The notes under the pieces are model-generated. The model had not been told where the DNA came from, did no database searches, and saw only the letters and a list, made by a program, of their open reading frames with translations. The position numbers and the translations under genes were made by a program. Source: Paracoccus denitrificans (lineage in GTDB: Bacteria; Pseudomonadota; Alphaproteobacteria; Rhodobacterales; Rhodobacteraceae). Taken from it: a stretch of 64,000 nt of DNA. The DNA lies in the NCBI GenBank assembly GCA_005768755.1, contig VAFL01000001.1, positions 372,001 to 436,000 on the forward strand, in the 5' to 3' direction. Positions 1-10,900 of this stretch are shown here, in pieces (position 1 is the first letter of the stretch; every line of letters begins with the position of its first letter).

Positions 1-1525
1 GCATCCGGGCCAGATCGCTCAGCAGCGGCACGATGGGGCGCAGATCGGTGTCGTCGATGATGTCGCGGTTCAGCTCTTCGACTGCGGCAGCGGCATAGGC
101 GCGGGTCTCGGCATTGGCGGTATTTACCAGCGAAAGGTTCTTCCAATAGCTGTAGCCAAGCGCCGCGGCCGTCCCGACCGTCAGAAGCGCGATGGCCGAC
201 AGCGAAACGGTGCGGATCACCATCGCGCGGCGCACGGCATTGCGATCGTGACTGACCCAACCCTGTTCAGGGATGATCACGCGTTTCAGCAGATCATGGA
301 TGAAAAAGCTTTTGCCGCGGCCCGAGGTGAACGCCGGCTGGAACATCGACGCCCCGTCGCCGCCCGCCTGGATCGCGCCCAGCACCTGATCGATGGGTGT
401 GCCTTCCTGTGTGCCCGAGGTGAAGTAGAAGCCACGCAGGATCGCGTTGGTTTTGTAGCGCGTGGGTTCGAAGACGCGGCGCAGGAAGTCCGAGACATTG
501 TCACGCAGAAGCGTCATCTGGCCGGGCAGCCCGAAGATCGCAATCCGGGATATGCCATCGGGCTCTTCCGACAAGCGATCCGCGACCTCGTCCGAAAGTC
601 GTGCGACCAATCGGTCGAACTCGGCCGGCACGGCCTCGTGGGTGATGGCCTTGCGGTCAGCCGTCTGGAAGGTCGTGCCCCAGACCAGTTTGCGCCGGTT
701 CTGGCTGAAACTGGCGAAATATTCGCGGAAACCGGCAATCAGGTCGGCCTTGTTGAACATCACATAGACCGGGAAGTCGATCTTCAGCCGCTCGTGCAAC
801 TCGGCAAGACGGGCGCGCACTGTCTCGGCATGGCGGGCCAGTATTTCCGGGTTTTCGTTCAGCATGTCCTCGACCGAGAAGGACAGGATCACACCGTTGA
901 TCGGCTGGTTCGGCCGGGTCTTTTTCAACAGGTCAAGGAAGGCGTCCCAGCTGGCCTTGTCGGTGGTCTGGTCGCTGTCCTGGGTGGTATAGCGCCCGGC
1001 CGTGTCGATCAGCACGGCATCTTCGGCAAACCAGAAATCCATGTTCCGGGTGCCGCCAAAGCCCGCCAACGCCTTGTCCTGCGCAAGTGGGAAATCCATG
1101 CCTGAATTTGCAATCGCGGTCGTCTTGCCTGCACCGGGCGGTCCGATGATCACATACCATGGCAGGTCGTAAAGCTGGGCGGAACCACCCGATTTCTTCA
1201 GCACGCCAAGCGCTTCCTGCATCTTCTCGGCCAGGACCTTGCCGTCGCCTTCGGGTTCGACCGGGATCAGCGCCGCCTCGATTTCGCGGGCGGCGCGCAC
1301 GCGCCGGCGCCAGCGAATGAACAGGATGAGGAAGAAGGTGAACAGGATCGCCCCGATCAGCGATGCACGCAGCCAGACGCTGGCCATGAACGCCACGCCG
1401 GTCATCGGGAAGCCGATCCAGATTGCCGCGCACAGGCCCACGATGCCAAGGATGGTCACCGTCCAACGCCACCAGGCATGCTTGCTCCATCGCGGGCCAC
1501 GCAGGCGGAAACCGAAGAGATTCAC
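1..1525 (-). CDS. tssM: Type VI secretion system membrane subunit TssM (IcmF-like), 3' end outside the window
   Basis: About 508 residues are visible; the rest lies beyond the left edge. TssM is the large inner-membrane protein that, with TssL and usually TssJ, forms the envelope-spanning complex of the type VI secretion system. Two membrane segments lie near residues 18-68 and a third near position 200 of the window. A Walker A motif, GPPGAGKT, falls at about residues 131-138 (near position 1135), followed by a GTPase-like region containing VLIDTAGRY. The start is a GTG at 1525 that overlaps the tssL stop codon (GTGA), so the two are translationally coupled. The gene order tssK-tssL-tssM on one strand supports the call. 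Confidence 0.95.
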   Translation of the reverse strand, partial: MNLFGFRLRGPRWSKHAWWRWTVTILGIVGLCAAIWIGFPMTGVAFMASVWLRASLIGAILFTFFLILFIRWRRRVRAAREIEAALIPVEPEGDGKVLAEKMQEALGVLKKSGGSAQLYDLPWYVIIGPPGAGKTTAIANSGMDFPLAQDKALAGFGGTRNMDFWFAEDAVLIDTAGRYTTQDSDQTTDKASWDAFLDLLKKTRPNQPINGVILSFSVEDMLNENPEILARHAETVRARLAELHERLKIDFPVYVMFNKADLIAGFREYFASFSQNRRKLVWGTTFQTADRKAITHEAVPAEFDRLVARLSDEVADRLSEEPDGISRIAIFGLPGQMTLLRDNVSDFLRRVFEPTRYKTNAILRGFYFTSGTQEGTPIDQVLGAIQAGGDGASMFQPAFTSGRGKSFFIHDLLKRVIIPEQGWVSHDRNAVRRAMVIRTVSLSAIALLTVGTAAALGYSYWKNLSLVNTANAETRAYAAAAVEELNRDIIDDTDLRPIVPLLSDLARM

Positions 1526-3483
1526 TGTGCTGCCTCCGGTTCAGGTTCGGTCGGTGTGGCAGTCCCGGCTGCTTCCGCAGGTTCGGCGACATCGGCTGCG
1601 GGCGCGGCTGCGACGTCCTGGGCCTGTTCATAGGTGCCGTCGCGGGCCAGCAGGATCTCGACCCTGCGGTTTTCGCTGCGGCCTTCGTCGCTTGCGTTGT
1701 CGCCCACCGGATCATCTTCGCCCCGGCCGGTGCTTTCGACGCGCGCGGCATCGGCCAGAAGCGGGTCAAGCACGCCCTTCACGGAATCGGCGCGGGCCTG
1801 CGACAGCTGATAGTTGTCCTTGTACTGGCCACGGCCAGACATAGGCACATTGTCGGTATGACCTTCGATCAGGATCGGTCCGGCTTCAGAGTTCAGGACT
1901 TCCGCGATGCGGGTGGCGAGATCAGCGAAGCCCGGCTTCACCTCGACCTTGCCTGTATCGAAAAGCTGCAGGTTTCCAACCCGAATGGCGATATAGTCGC
2001 CCTTTTCTTCGACCTGCACCTGGCCGGACGCGATTTCGGCCGCGAAGGCATCGCGGATCCGCTGAAGCTGGCTGGTTTCGGGCGCGACAAACTCCTCGGC
2101 CGCAGCCGAGCGGTTCAGCTGGATCGTTGGCGCACCGCGGTGCAATTCGCGCATCTCGGCAGCCACGGCAGATCCGTCGCGGTTGATCAGCGTGGACAAC
2201 GTGGCGAATATTGCGAGAACAGCGACCGCGCCGATCCCCATGATTGCCGGGACCGGGATCGCCATGAACCGCCGACGCCCCTGTTCGACGGGTTGCCAGA
2301 CAGGCGAGATATCCTCGTCCGGGCGCGGCTTCACCCGGCGCAGGCTTTCATAGATCGCGTTGCGGTAACGCGCCAGTTGCACGGCGCCGTTGGGCATGGT
2401 GCGGAACTGGCCTTCAAACCCCAGGGACAGGCAGACCAGCATCAGTTCCAGCAGGTTATATCGCTGCGCAGGCGCCTGAAGCGCCTTCTCGACCTCTTGA
2501 AAGAAGCCGACGCCGGAATCGCGCTTGTGGAAGAAGCGCGCGACCATGGAATATTGCTGCCAATCACCACGATTGCCGCCGGGCAGGTTCTGGACGATAT
2601 CGTCCGCGGTCCCCGAAAGCGCATATTTCGCCACCAGCACCTCATGCGGATCGACGCCGGCGGTGCGGGCGTTATGTTCGAAACGCTCGATCTCGCGGGT
2701 CACATGTTCCATGAGGGGGGCGACCTGCAATTCGACCAGTCCTGTGCGCAGACGACCGAGAAGTATCAGCAGGGTCGAGGCCGCCGCCAGCAGAGGGTTC
2801 GACGATGACGCCGCGCCAAGATCACGAACGCGCAGCGCCTCGTGCAGGGGAATGCGGGGTGCGGTCTGGCGCGGTGCGGCCTCGGGGCGATGAAACTGCG
2901 GGAAGAACCCTTCGTCACCTTGCCCGGAGGCGCGTCCGATCTGTTGGGCCTGATCGAATGGGCTGGCTGACTGGCCCGGCGCCGGGCCGCCGAAATGGCC
3001 TTGCCCCTGAGGACTGTTCTGGCCGTGAGAGTAGCCTTGTCCGGGCGGTGAATAGGGCGGTTGGTAATTGCCAGCAGACTGGCCGGGATAACCGCCACCC
3101 GGCTGTGATCCGGGTGCCCCGACCCATGTTCCACCAGAGCTTTCACCGTAGGACTGGCCGGCGCCTGTCCCGGGCGCGGGTGCAGGGAAATGTCCTGGCT
3201 GTGCCTGATTGGGATGATACTGGCCGGGCTGATACTGGCCGGGCTGATACCCGCCTGGCTGAAACTGGCCCGCGCCGTGCCCCGGCGCACCGCCCGGGCT
3301 GCCGATAACCGTCCGATCATCACCGCCGGGGCTGGCCGGAAAGGGTGAATTGCCGCGTGCCGGGAAACCGCCCTGACCGGGTTGGCCGAAAGGGGTATCT
3401 GCCGGCGCTGCCTGCCCGGGACGCTGCGTGTTCGGCCTGCCGCCGAACTGGGTCTTGTCCTTGTCGTCGCCGCGTCCGGCCAT
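1522..3483 (-). CDS. tssL: Type VI secretion system protein TssL, extended form with C-terminal OmpA peptidoglycan-binding domain
   Basis: 653 residues. The first ~200 are a disordered Gln/Gly/Pro-rich tract with short repeats around QPGQY. Next comes the DotU/TssL cytoplasmic domain (about 210-430) with its C-terminal membrane anchor (FMAIPVPAIMGIGAVAVLAI). An OmpA-like domain follows at about 480-610, with the signatures IEGHTDNVP, a run of conserved NYQLSQARA residues and the arginines of ENRRVEI. This extended TssL binds peptidoglycan and anchors the secretion complex in the wall. The ATG at 3483 is chosen over the GTG at 3486 because GGAGG lies 7 nt upstream; the ATG overlaps the tssK stop (TGATG). 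Residues after the OmpA domain are Ala/Pro/Glu-rich. Confidence 0.94.
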   Translation of the reverse strand: MAGRGDDKDKTQFGGRPNTQRPGQAAPADTPFGQPGQGGFPARGNSPFPASPGGDDRTVIGSPGGAPGHGAGQFQPGGYQPGQYQPGQYHPNQAQPGHFPAPAPGTGAGQSYGESSGGTWVGAPGSQPGGGYPGQSAGNYQPPYSPPGQGYSHGQNSPQGQGHFGGPAPGQSASPFDQAQQIGRASGQGDEGFFPQFHRPEAAPRQTAPRIPLHEALRVRDLGAASSSNPLLAAASTLLILLGRLRTGLVELQVAPLMEHVTREIERFEHNARTAGVDPHEVLVAKYALSGTADDIVQNLPGGNRGDWQQYSMVARFFHKRDSGVGFFQEVEKALQAPAQRYNLLELMLVCLSLGFEGQFRTMPNGAVQLARYRNAIYESLRRVKPRPDEDISPVWQPVEQGRRRFMAIPVPAIMGIGAVAVLAIFATLSTLINRDGSAVAAEMRELHRGAPTIQLNRSAAAEEFVAPETSQLQRIRDAFAAEIASGQVQVEEKGDYIAIRVGNLQLFDTGKVEVKPGFADLATRIAEVLNSEAGPILIEGHTDNVPMSGRGQYKDNYQLSQARADSVKGVLDPLLADAARVESTGRGEDDPVGDNASDEGRSENRRVEILLARDGTYEQAQDVAAAPAADVAEPAEAAGTATPTEPEPEAAQ

Positions 3484-4817
3484 CACGAACCCTCCGGAAC
3501 GGCCCAGAACTCAAGCTGAAGATCGGGCCAATCGCCGGCGAAATGCATCCCCACTGCGGGTGCAACCGAAAATTCGCGCCACAACGGCGAATTCTTCTCC
3601 AGCCGGAAGTAGACATGGCTGGAAATGACGCGGATCTGGCGCGGCGGGTTGGGCATATGGACAAGCTGAATGCCGGGCAGGTTGTTGTTCACGATCTCGG
3701 CCATGCGGGTATTCGGGCCGACTTTGCACAATTCGGGGAATTGCGACTGGACCTGTGTCAGGGGCTTGGCGCTTTGCACCTCGATGATGAAGGCCGCCTC
3801 GCGGAACAGGTTACGGTCTGCGATCTGCGCCAGATAGGAGTTCTGGCGCACCTGCTGAAGCGGAAGCCGGATCGCGCGCCCGATTTCGCGCGACAGGAAG
3901 CGCTGGATATCGGCCACCACGGGCGCGAAGCTTTCCTTCAGGTTTTCATGATCGTAAGCGGGATAATCGGCGGCCATCCGGTTTGCGCCGTCGAATGTCG
4001 TCAACTCGCCCGCCAGCGAAACCAGATGGCGATACAGCATTTCGGGGTGCAGGGCGAAGGTTTTCGACAGATGGCGAAGCAGCCCGATATTGCGGTTAAG
4101 CACCATGAGCATCAGATAATCCGCCGCCTGCATCCCGCCACCTGCCGACGGATCGGCGGCAAATCGGGCCAGGCTTTCCAGCCGCGCCTCGATCCAGCCG
4201 ATGACGCGGGTCAGATAGCCCAGGATCTGCGGATGCGCGCCGATGACGATGGCGGGCGGCGGCGCGGTTTCATCCAGCGTCACCACCCCGTCACGAACCT
4301 CGGCGATGCGGGCCAGTCGGAGGTTCTGATATCCGGGGCGCGGGGTCTTGCGAACGGCAAGCTCCAGCCGCGGCACGGCCAGTTCCAGCACCTGTTCGTT
4401 GCGCCCTGACGCAGCGGTGTCCGACACCGACTCTGTCACGATACCCCAGCGGGTCGAACTGCCTTCTTCCTGATAGGGCGAGGTGTCGCGCATATTGGGT
4501 GAACTGTCAGGCAGTGTCAGCCAGACGAATTGACCTGCCGCATCGTCGGGCACAGCAATCGGAACGGGCAGGGGACCGGTGCCGGGCGCTTCGAACGGGG
4601 TGCCGTCGGGCATGATGCCCGATACGGCGCGCAAGCTGATCCGGCCCTGCTGGCACGCGTCGCGGTCTACGGTCAGGTCGCTGACGCCCCAAGGGTAAGG
4701 GGTCAGCAGCCGTGTCCGCGCATTTACCAGATTTTCGACATAGCGGTCAGCCTGCTGAAGATGCTGGGGCTGCATGAACAGCCCTTCTTTCCAGGCAACC
4801 TTGCTGAACCACGACAT
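3483..4817 (-). CDS. tssK: Type VI secretion system baseplate subunit TssK
   Basis: 444 residues, the usual family length. TssK is the trimeric baseplate component that connects the sheath/baseplate to the TssL cytoplasmic domain. The N-terminus KVAWKEGLFMQPQHLQQ matches the family signature (K-V-x-W-x-E-G-x-F-x-x-P-Q-H-F/L-Q-Q), and the C-terminal half has the expected YFRLEKNSPLW region. It is the first gene of the leftward tssK-tssL-tssM run. No tssJ lipoprotein gene, sheath, Hcp, VgrG or ClpV gene occurs in the window; if present they lie further left. The stop overlaps the start of tssL. Confidence 0.95.
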   Translation of the reverse strand: MSWFSKVAWKEGLFMQPQHLQQADRYVENLVNARTRLLTPYPWGVSDLTVDRDACQQGRISLRAVSGIMPDGTPFEAPGTGPLPVPIAVPDDAAGQFVWLTLPDSSPNMRDTSPYQEEGSSTRWGIVTESVSDTAASGRNEQVLELAVPRLELAVRKTPRPGYQNLRLARIAEVRDGVVTLDETAPPPAIVIGAHPQILGYLTRVIGWIEARLESLARFAADPSAGGGMQAADYLMLMVLNRNIGLLRHLSKTFALHPEMLYRHLVSLAGELTTFDGANRMAADYPAYDHENLKESFAPVVADIQRFLSREIGRAIRLPLQQVRQNSYLAQIADRNLFREAAFIIEVQSAKPLTQVQSQFPELCKVGPNTRMAEIVNNNLPGIQLVHMPNPPRQIRVISSHVYFRLEKNSPLWREFSVAPAVGMHFAGDWPDLQLEFWAVPEGS

Positions 4818-4880
4818 CGGGACGTCTCCCTGAAAATTGAGCCTGCGCCACCCGGCAAGCCATCAAGCCGCCGGGCTGGA

Positions 4881-4903
4881 CCCGCAGACTAAGTATCTGC
4901 GGG
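4881..4903 (-). terminator. Stem-loop after the adhesin gene
   Basis: A perfect 8-bp stem, CCCGCAGA (4881-4888) and TCTGCGGG (4896-4903), encloses a 7-nt loop. It lies 11 nt past the stop of the leftward adhesin gene and upstream of tssK. No U-tract follows, so it may be a weak or Rho-assisted terminator, or a 3' stabiliser. Confidence 0.5.
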
Positions 4904-4913
4904 CGGGATGCAA

Positions 4914-7900
4914 TCAGAACTGCAACCGGAACTGCCCGGTCACGCCGACGCTATCGATGCTGTCGCCGAAACGACCGTCAATGCGCGCCGAGGTCGAGAA
5001 CTGGCGCGGCCGGCCAGATTTACCGGGATTAAGCACCTTCACATAGTTCGCGCCGATGCTGACCTCGCCATAGTTCTTGAGATTTTCCGAGGTCAGAATC
5101 TGCGTCTCGTATCCTTCCAGCGTCGCGTTGGACAACCGCGAGACAGCGTCATCCGCGAAATCCTTGAAATAGGTCGCCGTGGCGAAGGTATGAAGCGCCG
5201 CATTCTCGGATTCGCGAATGAATGTCTTGCCGATGCTGGCACCTGCAAACCCGATCTGACGTTCGCTGTCGTCGAATTCCAGTTCGAAATCACCGTCGAA
5301 GCTGATGCTTTCAGTGCTGTATTTCGACCAGGCGAAGCCCACGTTTGGCGTGACCACCCAGCCCGTGTCCTTCACCGGCATCGAATAGGCGAGAGAGCCC
5401 GAAATCGTGATCCCATCGCTGGAGAAGTCGGGCGTCTCGATCCGCAGCCCGCTGCCTTCGACCGCCCTGTTCTTCAGTTCGAAATCGGTCTTTTCACCGC
5501 GGATCTGCAGGTCTGCGGTCCAGCGGTCCTTGGTGCCGGTCATGTAGACACCGCCATAGACCTGTTGGAAGTCGGTCGTGGTGATACTGGCCAGCCGCGA
5601 TGTTGCCGACTGAGAATCGCGGCTGTCGACGGCATAGATGGGCTGTGTGGAATCGCCGATGTTCACCCCGCCCAGCACGCCGAAGGACAGGTCCCAGCCC
5701 GCGTAACGGTCATCGAAGCAGACCAGATCGACCCCGCCCTGCATCCCGTAATAGTCCGCCGAGACCTCGTTATCCAGGACGCTGACCTGGTTGTCGGTCT
5801 TGCCCTGGACTGTCGCGTTACCGCCCGTCGCACGGCCCCAGCCGCCAATGCCGCACGGCTTGTCGCCGTAATCGGTGACCAGCCCGGTCACATAAGGGCT
5901 GGTCGGACGGTTGATGACCGAACCGATAAGCGATTGCACCAGCGTGACGTTGGCAAACATGGCGCCGATCGCCGGGTTCACCTGGCTGACCAGCTGAATG
6001 TCGCCATTGCTGCCCTGTTCGACCGAATAGACGATACGCTCGGACGACGCGGCCAGTTCGTCGGCCGTATAGCTGAACGTATTGGAATATCCGTCGTCGA
6101 CATCCAGCAGCGTCGTTGCCTTGCCCACGGTCGCGCCGCCTACGGACTGCAGTTCGGCGAAGGACAGATGAACATGCCCGGTCGTCGCCCCGCCAGAGAC
6201 GACAACCTTGTCGCCTGCCAGATCCTCGGCCGTATAGACGTCCATCATGATGACGCCATTGCCGGACAGCCCTTGGGTGGTCAGCACCGTGCTGGCATCG
6301 TTGTTGCGCAGGTCCACGGTCCCGACATTTTCCAGGTTGCCCACGACCGCAGCCGCATTATCCGTCAGCTTGATCGTGCCGCCATTGACCAGATTGCCGC
6401 CAAGCGTGCCGCCGAGTGACAGCGTCGTTTCTGTCTGAACCAGCGTCTGCGCAGCGTTGACGCGCCGTCCGTCTGCCAGTGCGTAATCCTCTCGAAGATC
6501 AAGCGTGCCGCCGATGGACAGACCGTCTGCCAGATCCAGCGATCCGGCCGCAAAAGTGACGTCGCCCGCCACGCGACCCCCCAACGATGCCGAGGCGCCG
6601 TCGTAATACTTGCCGTTGCTGAAGCCCGTCACGATCGAACCTTCAACTCGTCCGGTCGAGGTGAAGCTGTCGATATTGGCGACATTCCCGCGCAGCGTGC
6701 CATCATTGACGAAGGTGCCTTCGTTAAAGACATCACTGATCAGCGTGCCATCGACCTGCATCGTGGCGCCGGTGTAGTTCTGTGTGCCGCCCTTTGCCGT
6801 GGTGGTCGTGCCGTCTGCGATGCTGATAAGACCAGGGGTCGCCGCCGCATGGACCGTGGCCGATCTTTGCGTAACAACAAGTGACTGCGATGCAGAGTTC
6901 AGGATGCGCCCCTCGACCGTCATGTCGTCCGCAAGCGTGATCGTGCCGCCAAGGTTGATCAGGTCGATCCCGATGGTGCCGCCGATCGTCGCGTTGGCGT
7001 TACGATTGGTCAGGTTGCCGCCGAAGGTCCCGTTACCGGTCAGCGTGCCTTCATTCAGAACATCGCCGGTAACGGTGCCGCCCTGCAGCGTCGTGGTCGC
7101 GCCTGCCGCGTTGTCCAGGCCGGCTGTCAGGGTTCCGCCAAGCTCAAATACGCCCGCGTTATCTACCGTTGATGCTGACCGCAGATTTTCGCCTGCCTGG
7201 ACTGCGACTGTCCCGGTGTTGGTCAAGCTTGCCACGGTCAAGGTGCCAGCGGTTTCAAGGCGGTCGTTATTGACGACGTCGCCGATGCTGCCGGCCAGGC
7301 GCGCCAGGCCGTTATTGGTCAGATCGCCGCCGATCGTGCCTGTACCGAATAAGGTCGAGCCGGCACCGTTTGTGATATCTCCGGTAACGGCTCCGCCGTT
7401 CAGGCTGGTGGTGCCATTGTTCAGAAGATCGCTGTCCAGCGTGCCAAGAACATTCAACCGACCGGAGTTTTCCGCCTGATCCAGCGACACGAGCGTGTCG
7501 CCCGCTGACAGTGTCAACGTTCCGACATTGCTGAGATCACCGACCGTCATGCTGCCGTCAATATTCAGCCGACCGCCGTCAGTGGTCAGCAAGCCCGTCA
7601 CGGACCCGCTGCCCGAGATCGTGCCGCTATTGGTCAGATCGCCGATGAACTTGCCGCCCAGTCTGACAGTGCCGTCCGTTTCGTTGATCGCCACACCCGA
7701 TACGGTCAACTCGTCCGCCGCGCCGATGGCCACCGTGCCGCTATTGGTCAGGTCAGTGGCGCTGAGCTTGCCGCTCGCCCTCAGCACGCCGCGATTGTCG
7801 ACGGCGGCCAACGTCCCGCCGAGCGTCGCATTATTGGAGTTGGTCAGCTTGCCGGTGATCGTGCCGTCACCCTTCAACGTCCCAAGGTTGCCGACCGGCC

Positions 7901-10900
7901 CGTCAATTGTGCCGCCGTTCAGGTTGGTGGTGCCAGCCGTGCGGTTGACCAACGTGCCGCCAAGCGTGCCTGCGACCGTCAGCGTGCCGTAGTTGCTGGT
8001 CATGTCAGTGTTCAGCGTATTGCCGCCTGCGACAGTAGTGGCGCCGCGGTTGGTCAATGTGCCATCGATTGTGCCGTCCCCGCCCAACGTGCCATCATTG
8101 CCGACGTCGCCGGTGATCGTGCCACCGCTTAGTGTCGTTGTCGCGCCTTTCGCATTGCTCAGCGCGCCGACAAGGTTGCCGTCGACATTCAGCTGTCCCT
8201 TATTGGACAAGGATCCATCGACAGCCACAACCGTATTGCTGGTGACATTGGTGGTGCCCGTATTCACCAGACTGTCGATCTGCAGATCGCCGGTGCTTGA
8301 CAGGGTGCCAGAGTTCGTAAGCGCGCCGGTCGAACCGGCAATCGTGGCGGTGCCGTTATTCGTCAGCGATGATTCAATACGACCACTGCCGGTCAGCAGC
8401 CCGTTATTGGTGACATCGCCGGTGATCGTGCCGTCCTGCAGCTCGGTGGTGCCTGGCTTGGCGTTGGTCAGCGACGCTGTCAGTGTTCCTGCGACGTTCA
8501 ACTGGTTGCGGTTCACGACCGCAGTCGCCGAGCGCAGATTGTCACCTTCGTCGATGACGACGGTTCCGGTGTTGTTCAGCGACGCGACCGACAGGTCCCC
8601 GTTTGTCCCAAGCGTGCCAGAGTTTGCGACGCCTGCCAGCGTCCCGCCCAGATCGGCCCTGCCGGCATTGGTCAGTCTGCCGGTGACGGTGCCGGTGCCG
8701 GAAATCGTTCCGGTATTGGTCAGAGTGCCGTCAATTGTGCCGCCGTTCAGCAAGACTTCGCCGGCAGCCGTGTTGTTCAGGTTCGTTTCCAGCTCTCCGG
8801 CAAGGTTGATACTTCCAGAGTTGCCGACACCACTGCCCACGCTCAGCTTGTCACCGCTCGCGATATCCAGCGTGCCGCGATTGGTCAGCCGTTCGGTGAC
8901 GGTGCCGTCGCCATTCATATCGCCGCTGTTCGTGACGTCGCCCGTGACCCTGCCGCCGTCCATCGACAGGGTCGCGCCTGCCTGATTGTTCAGCGTCGTG
9001 GTCAGGTTGCCGCCAACGGTCAGCGTGCCGTCCTTGTTCACGGTCCTGGCTGCGCTGACACGCGTGCCGCGCTCGATGTCGAAGGTGCCGGTGTTGGTCA
9101 GCGTGTCAACATGGTGCAGATTGCCCCAGGAATCGCTGTCTGTCGTGATCAGGAAGTCGCCGTGGTTGGTGACGTCGTGGCCCGCTGCATTCACATTGGC
9201 AGAGATCGTAACACTGCCCCCAAGCCGGTTGAGAAGGTTGCCGTCAAGCGTGTCAGCCTCTTCCAGGTTTATCTCGCCGCTGTTGGAGATGCCGCCGATC
9301 AGCGTCACATTCGCGTTGTCATATCGGGCGGATTGTCCGATATCGATGTAGTCGGCTGTGATGGTCAGCTTGCTGCCATTGCTGACATTGATGCGACCGT
9401 CACTGAAAAAGAATGTGCCGTCGCCGATCAGAAGATCGGTGTCCACCGACCGGCCGGTGATCGTGCCCGTGCTGGTCACGTCGCCGTCAATGACGCTGCT
9501 GCCCACAAGGTTCATATGATCGGTATTGTTCAGCGGGCCGGAAAGCTTGGCATCGCTCATGTTCAGCGTGCCGTCATTCTCGACACGCCCGGCCAGAACG
9601 CCGGACAGGTTTATGGTCCCTTCATTGATCACCGTGGGATCAGCGGCAGCGACCGTTGCGCCCGTTCTCAGGGTGTCCGTGATGTTCAGCGTCCCGTTGT
9701 TGGTGATCGCGCCACCCACGGATCTGGACAGGGTGGCGGTGCCGTCATTGACGACATTGCCGGCGATCGCGGCGGAACTGACCAGAACGCCATCATTCAG
9801 GTTGTCGACATCGCCGCTGATTCTGCCGGAAACAGTGGCATCGGCGTTGTTATTTTCAAGCCCGCCGAGGCTGCCGGTGCTGTTCAAAGTCGCACCGTTG
9901 TTGTTGGTCACCTTGCCGGTGATATCGCCAGCGACCGTCATCGCGCCGTCATTGTCGACCGCAGCGTCAACGGTGCCATTGACGATCAGGGTATCATTGT
10001 TGTCGATCGCATTGCCGCTTGTCAGCTTGAAGCCGCTTCCGACGGTGAATTCACCATTGTTGACAACTTCGCCGACTTCCAGATTGCCGCCAAGCGTCAG
10101 CGTCGGGTCGGCAACGCTGGTTGCCTTGTTCGTCAGGGTGCCGGCGACCTTGCCCGATATCTTCATCGTGCCGTTATTGATGACATCGCCGTTCACGGTG
10201 GCCGAGCTGGTCAGGTCCTTATTCAGGCGGTTGACCACATCTCCGTTGACTGTGCCCGCGACAGAGTTCCCGACGACATCGCTTTCATTGATCAGCCCGC
10301 CTATTGTGCCGGTGCTGGTAATTTTGCCGTTGGTCGTGTTGGTGACAACGCCAGTCACTTCACCCGCGACCGTCATGGCGCCGTCATTGTCGACCGCAGC
10401 GTCCACGATGCCGTTTACAACCAGCTTGTCGTTGTTGTCGATTTCGCTGTTGCTGGTCAGTTTGCGCGCGCGTCCGACGGTGATTTCGCCGTTATTCACC
10501 AACCCGCCAACGTCCAGATCGCCGCCAAGCGTCAGCGTCGTGTCGGCGGTCGCATTCACCTTGTTGGTCAGCGTGCCCGTGACCGTGCCGGAGATATCCA
10601 GATCACCGTTATTGAACACACTGCCGTTCACGGTCGCTGAACTGGCAAGGGTCGAATCTTCACGGTTGATGAGGTTGCCGTTGATCGTGCCCGCGACGGA
10701 GTTCCCACTCCAGTTGCTTGCGTTGGTCAGCCTGCCGATCGTGCCGGTGCTGGTCAACCTGCCGCTGGCAGTGTTGGTGACAAAGCCGGTCACTTCACCC
10801 GCAATATCCAGGGTGCCGTCATTGTCGACCCCAGCGTCCACGATGCCGTCTACAACCAGCTTGTCGTTGTTGTCGATTTCGCTGTTGCTGGTCAGTCTGA

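Noticed and set aside
933..1769. 278-codon leftward frame overlapping tssM and tssL
   Set aside because: It lies in another frame across the well-supported tssM/tssL junction, and the translation is Arg/Ala/Pro-rich noise.
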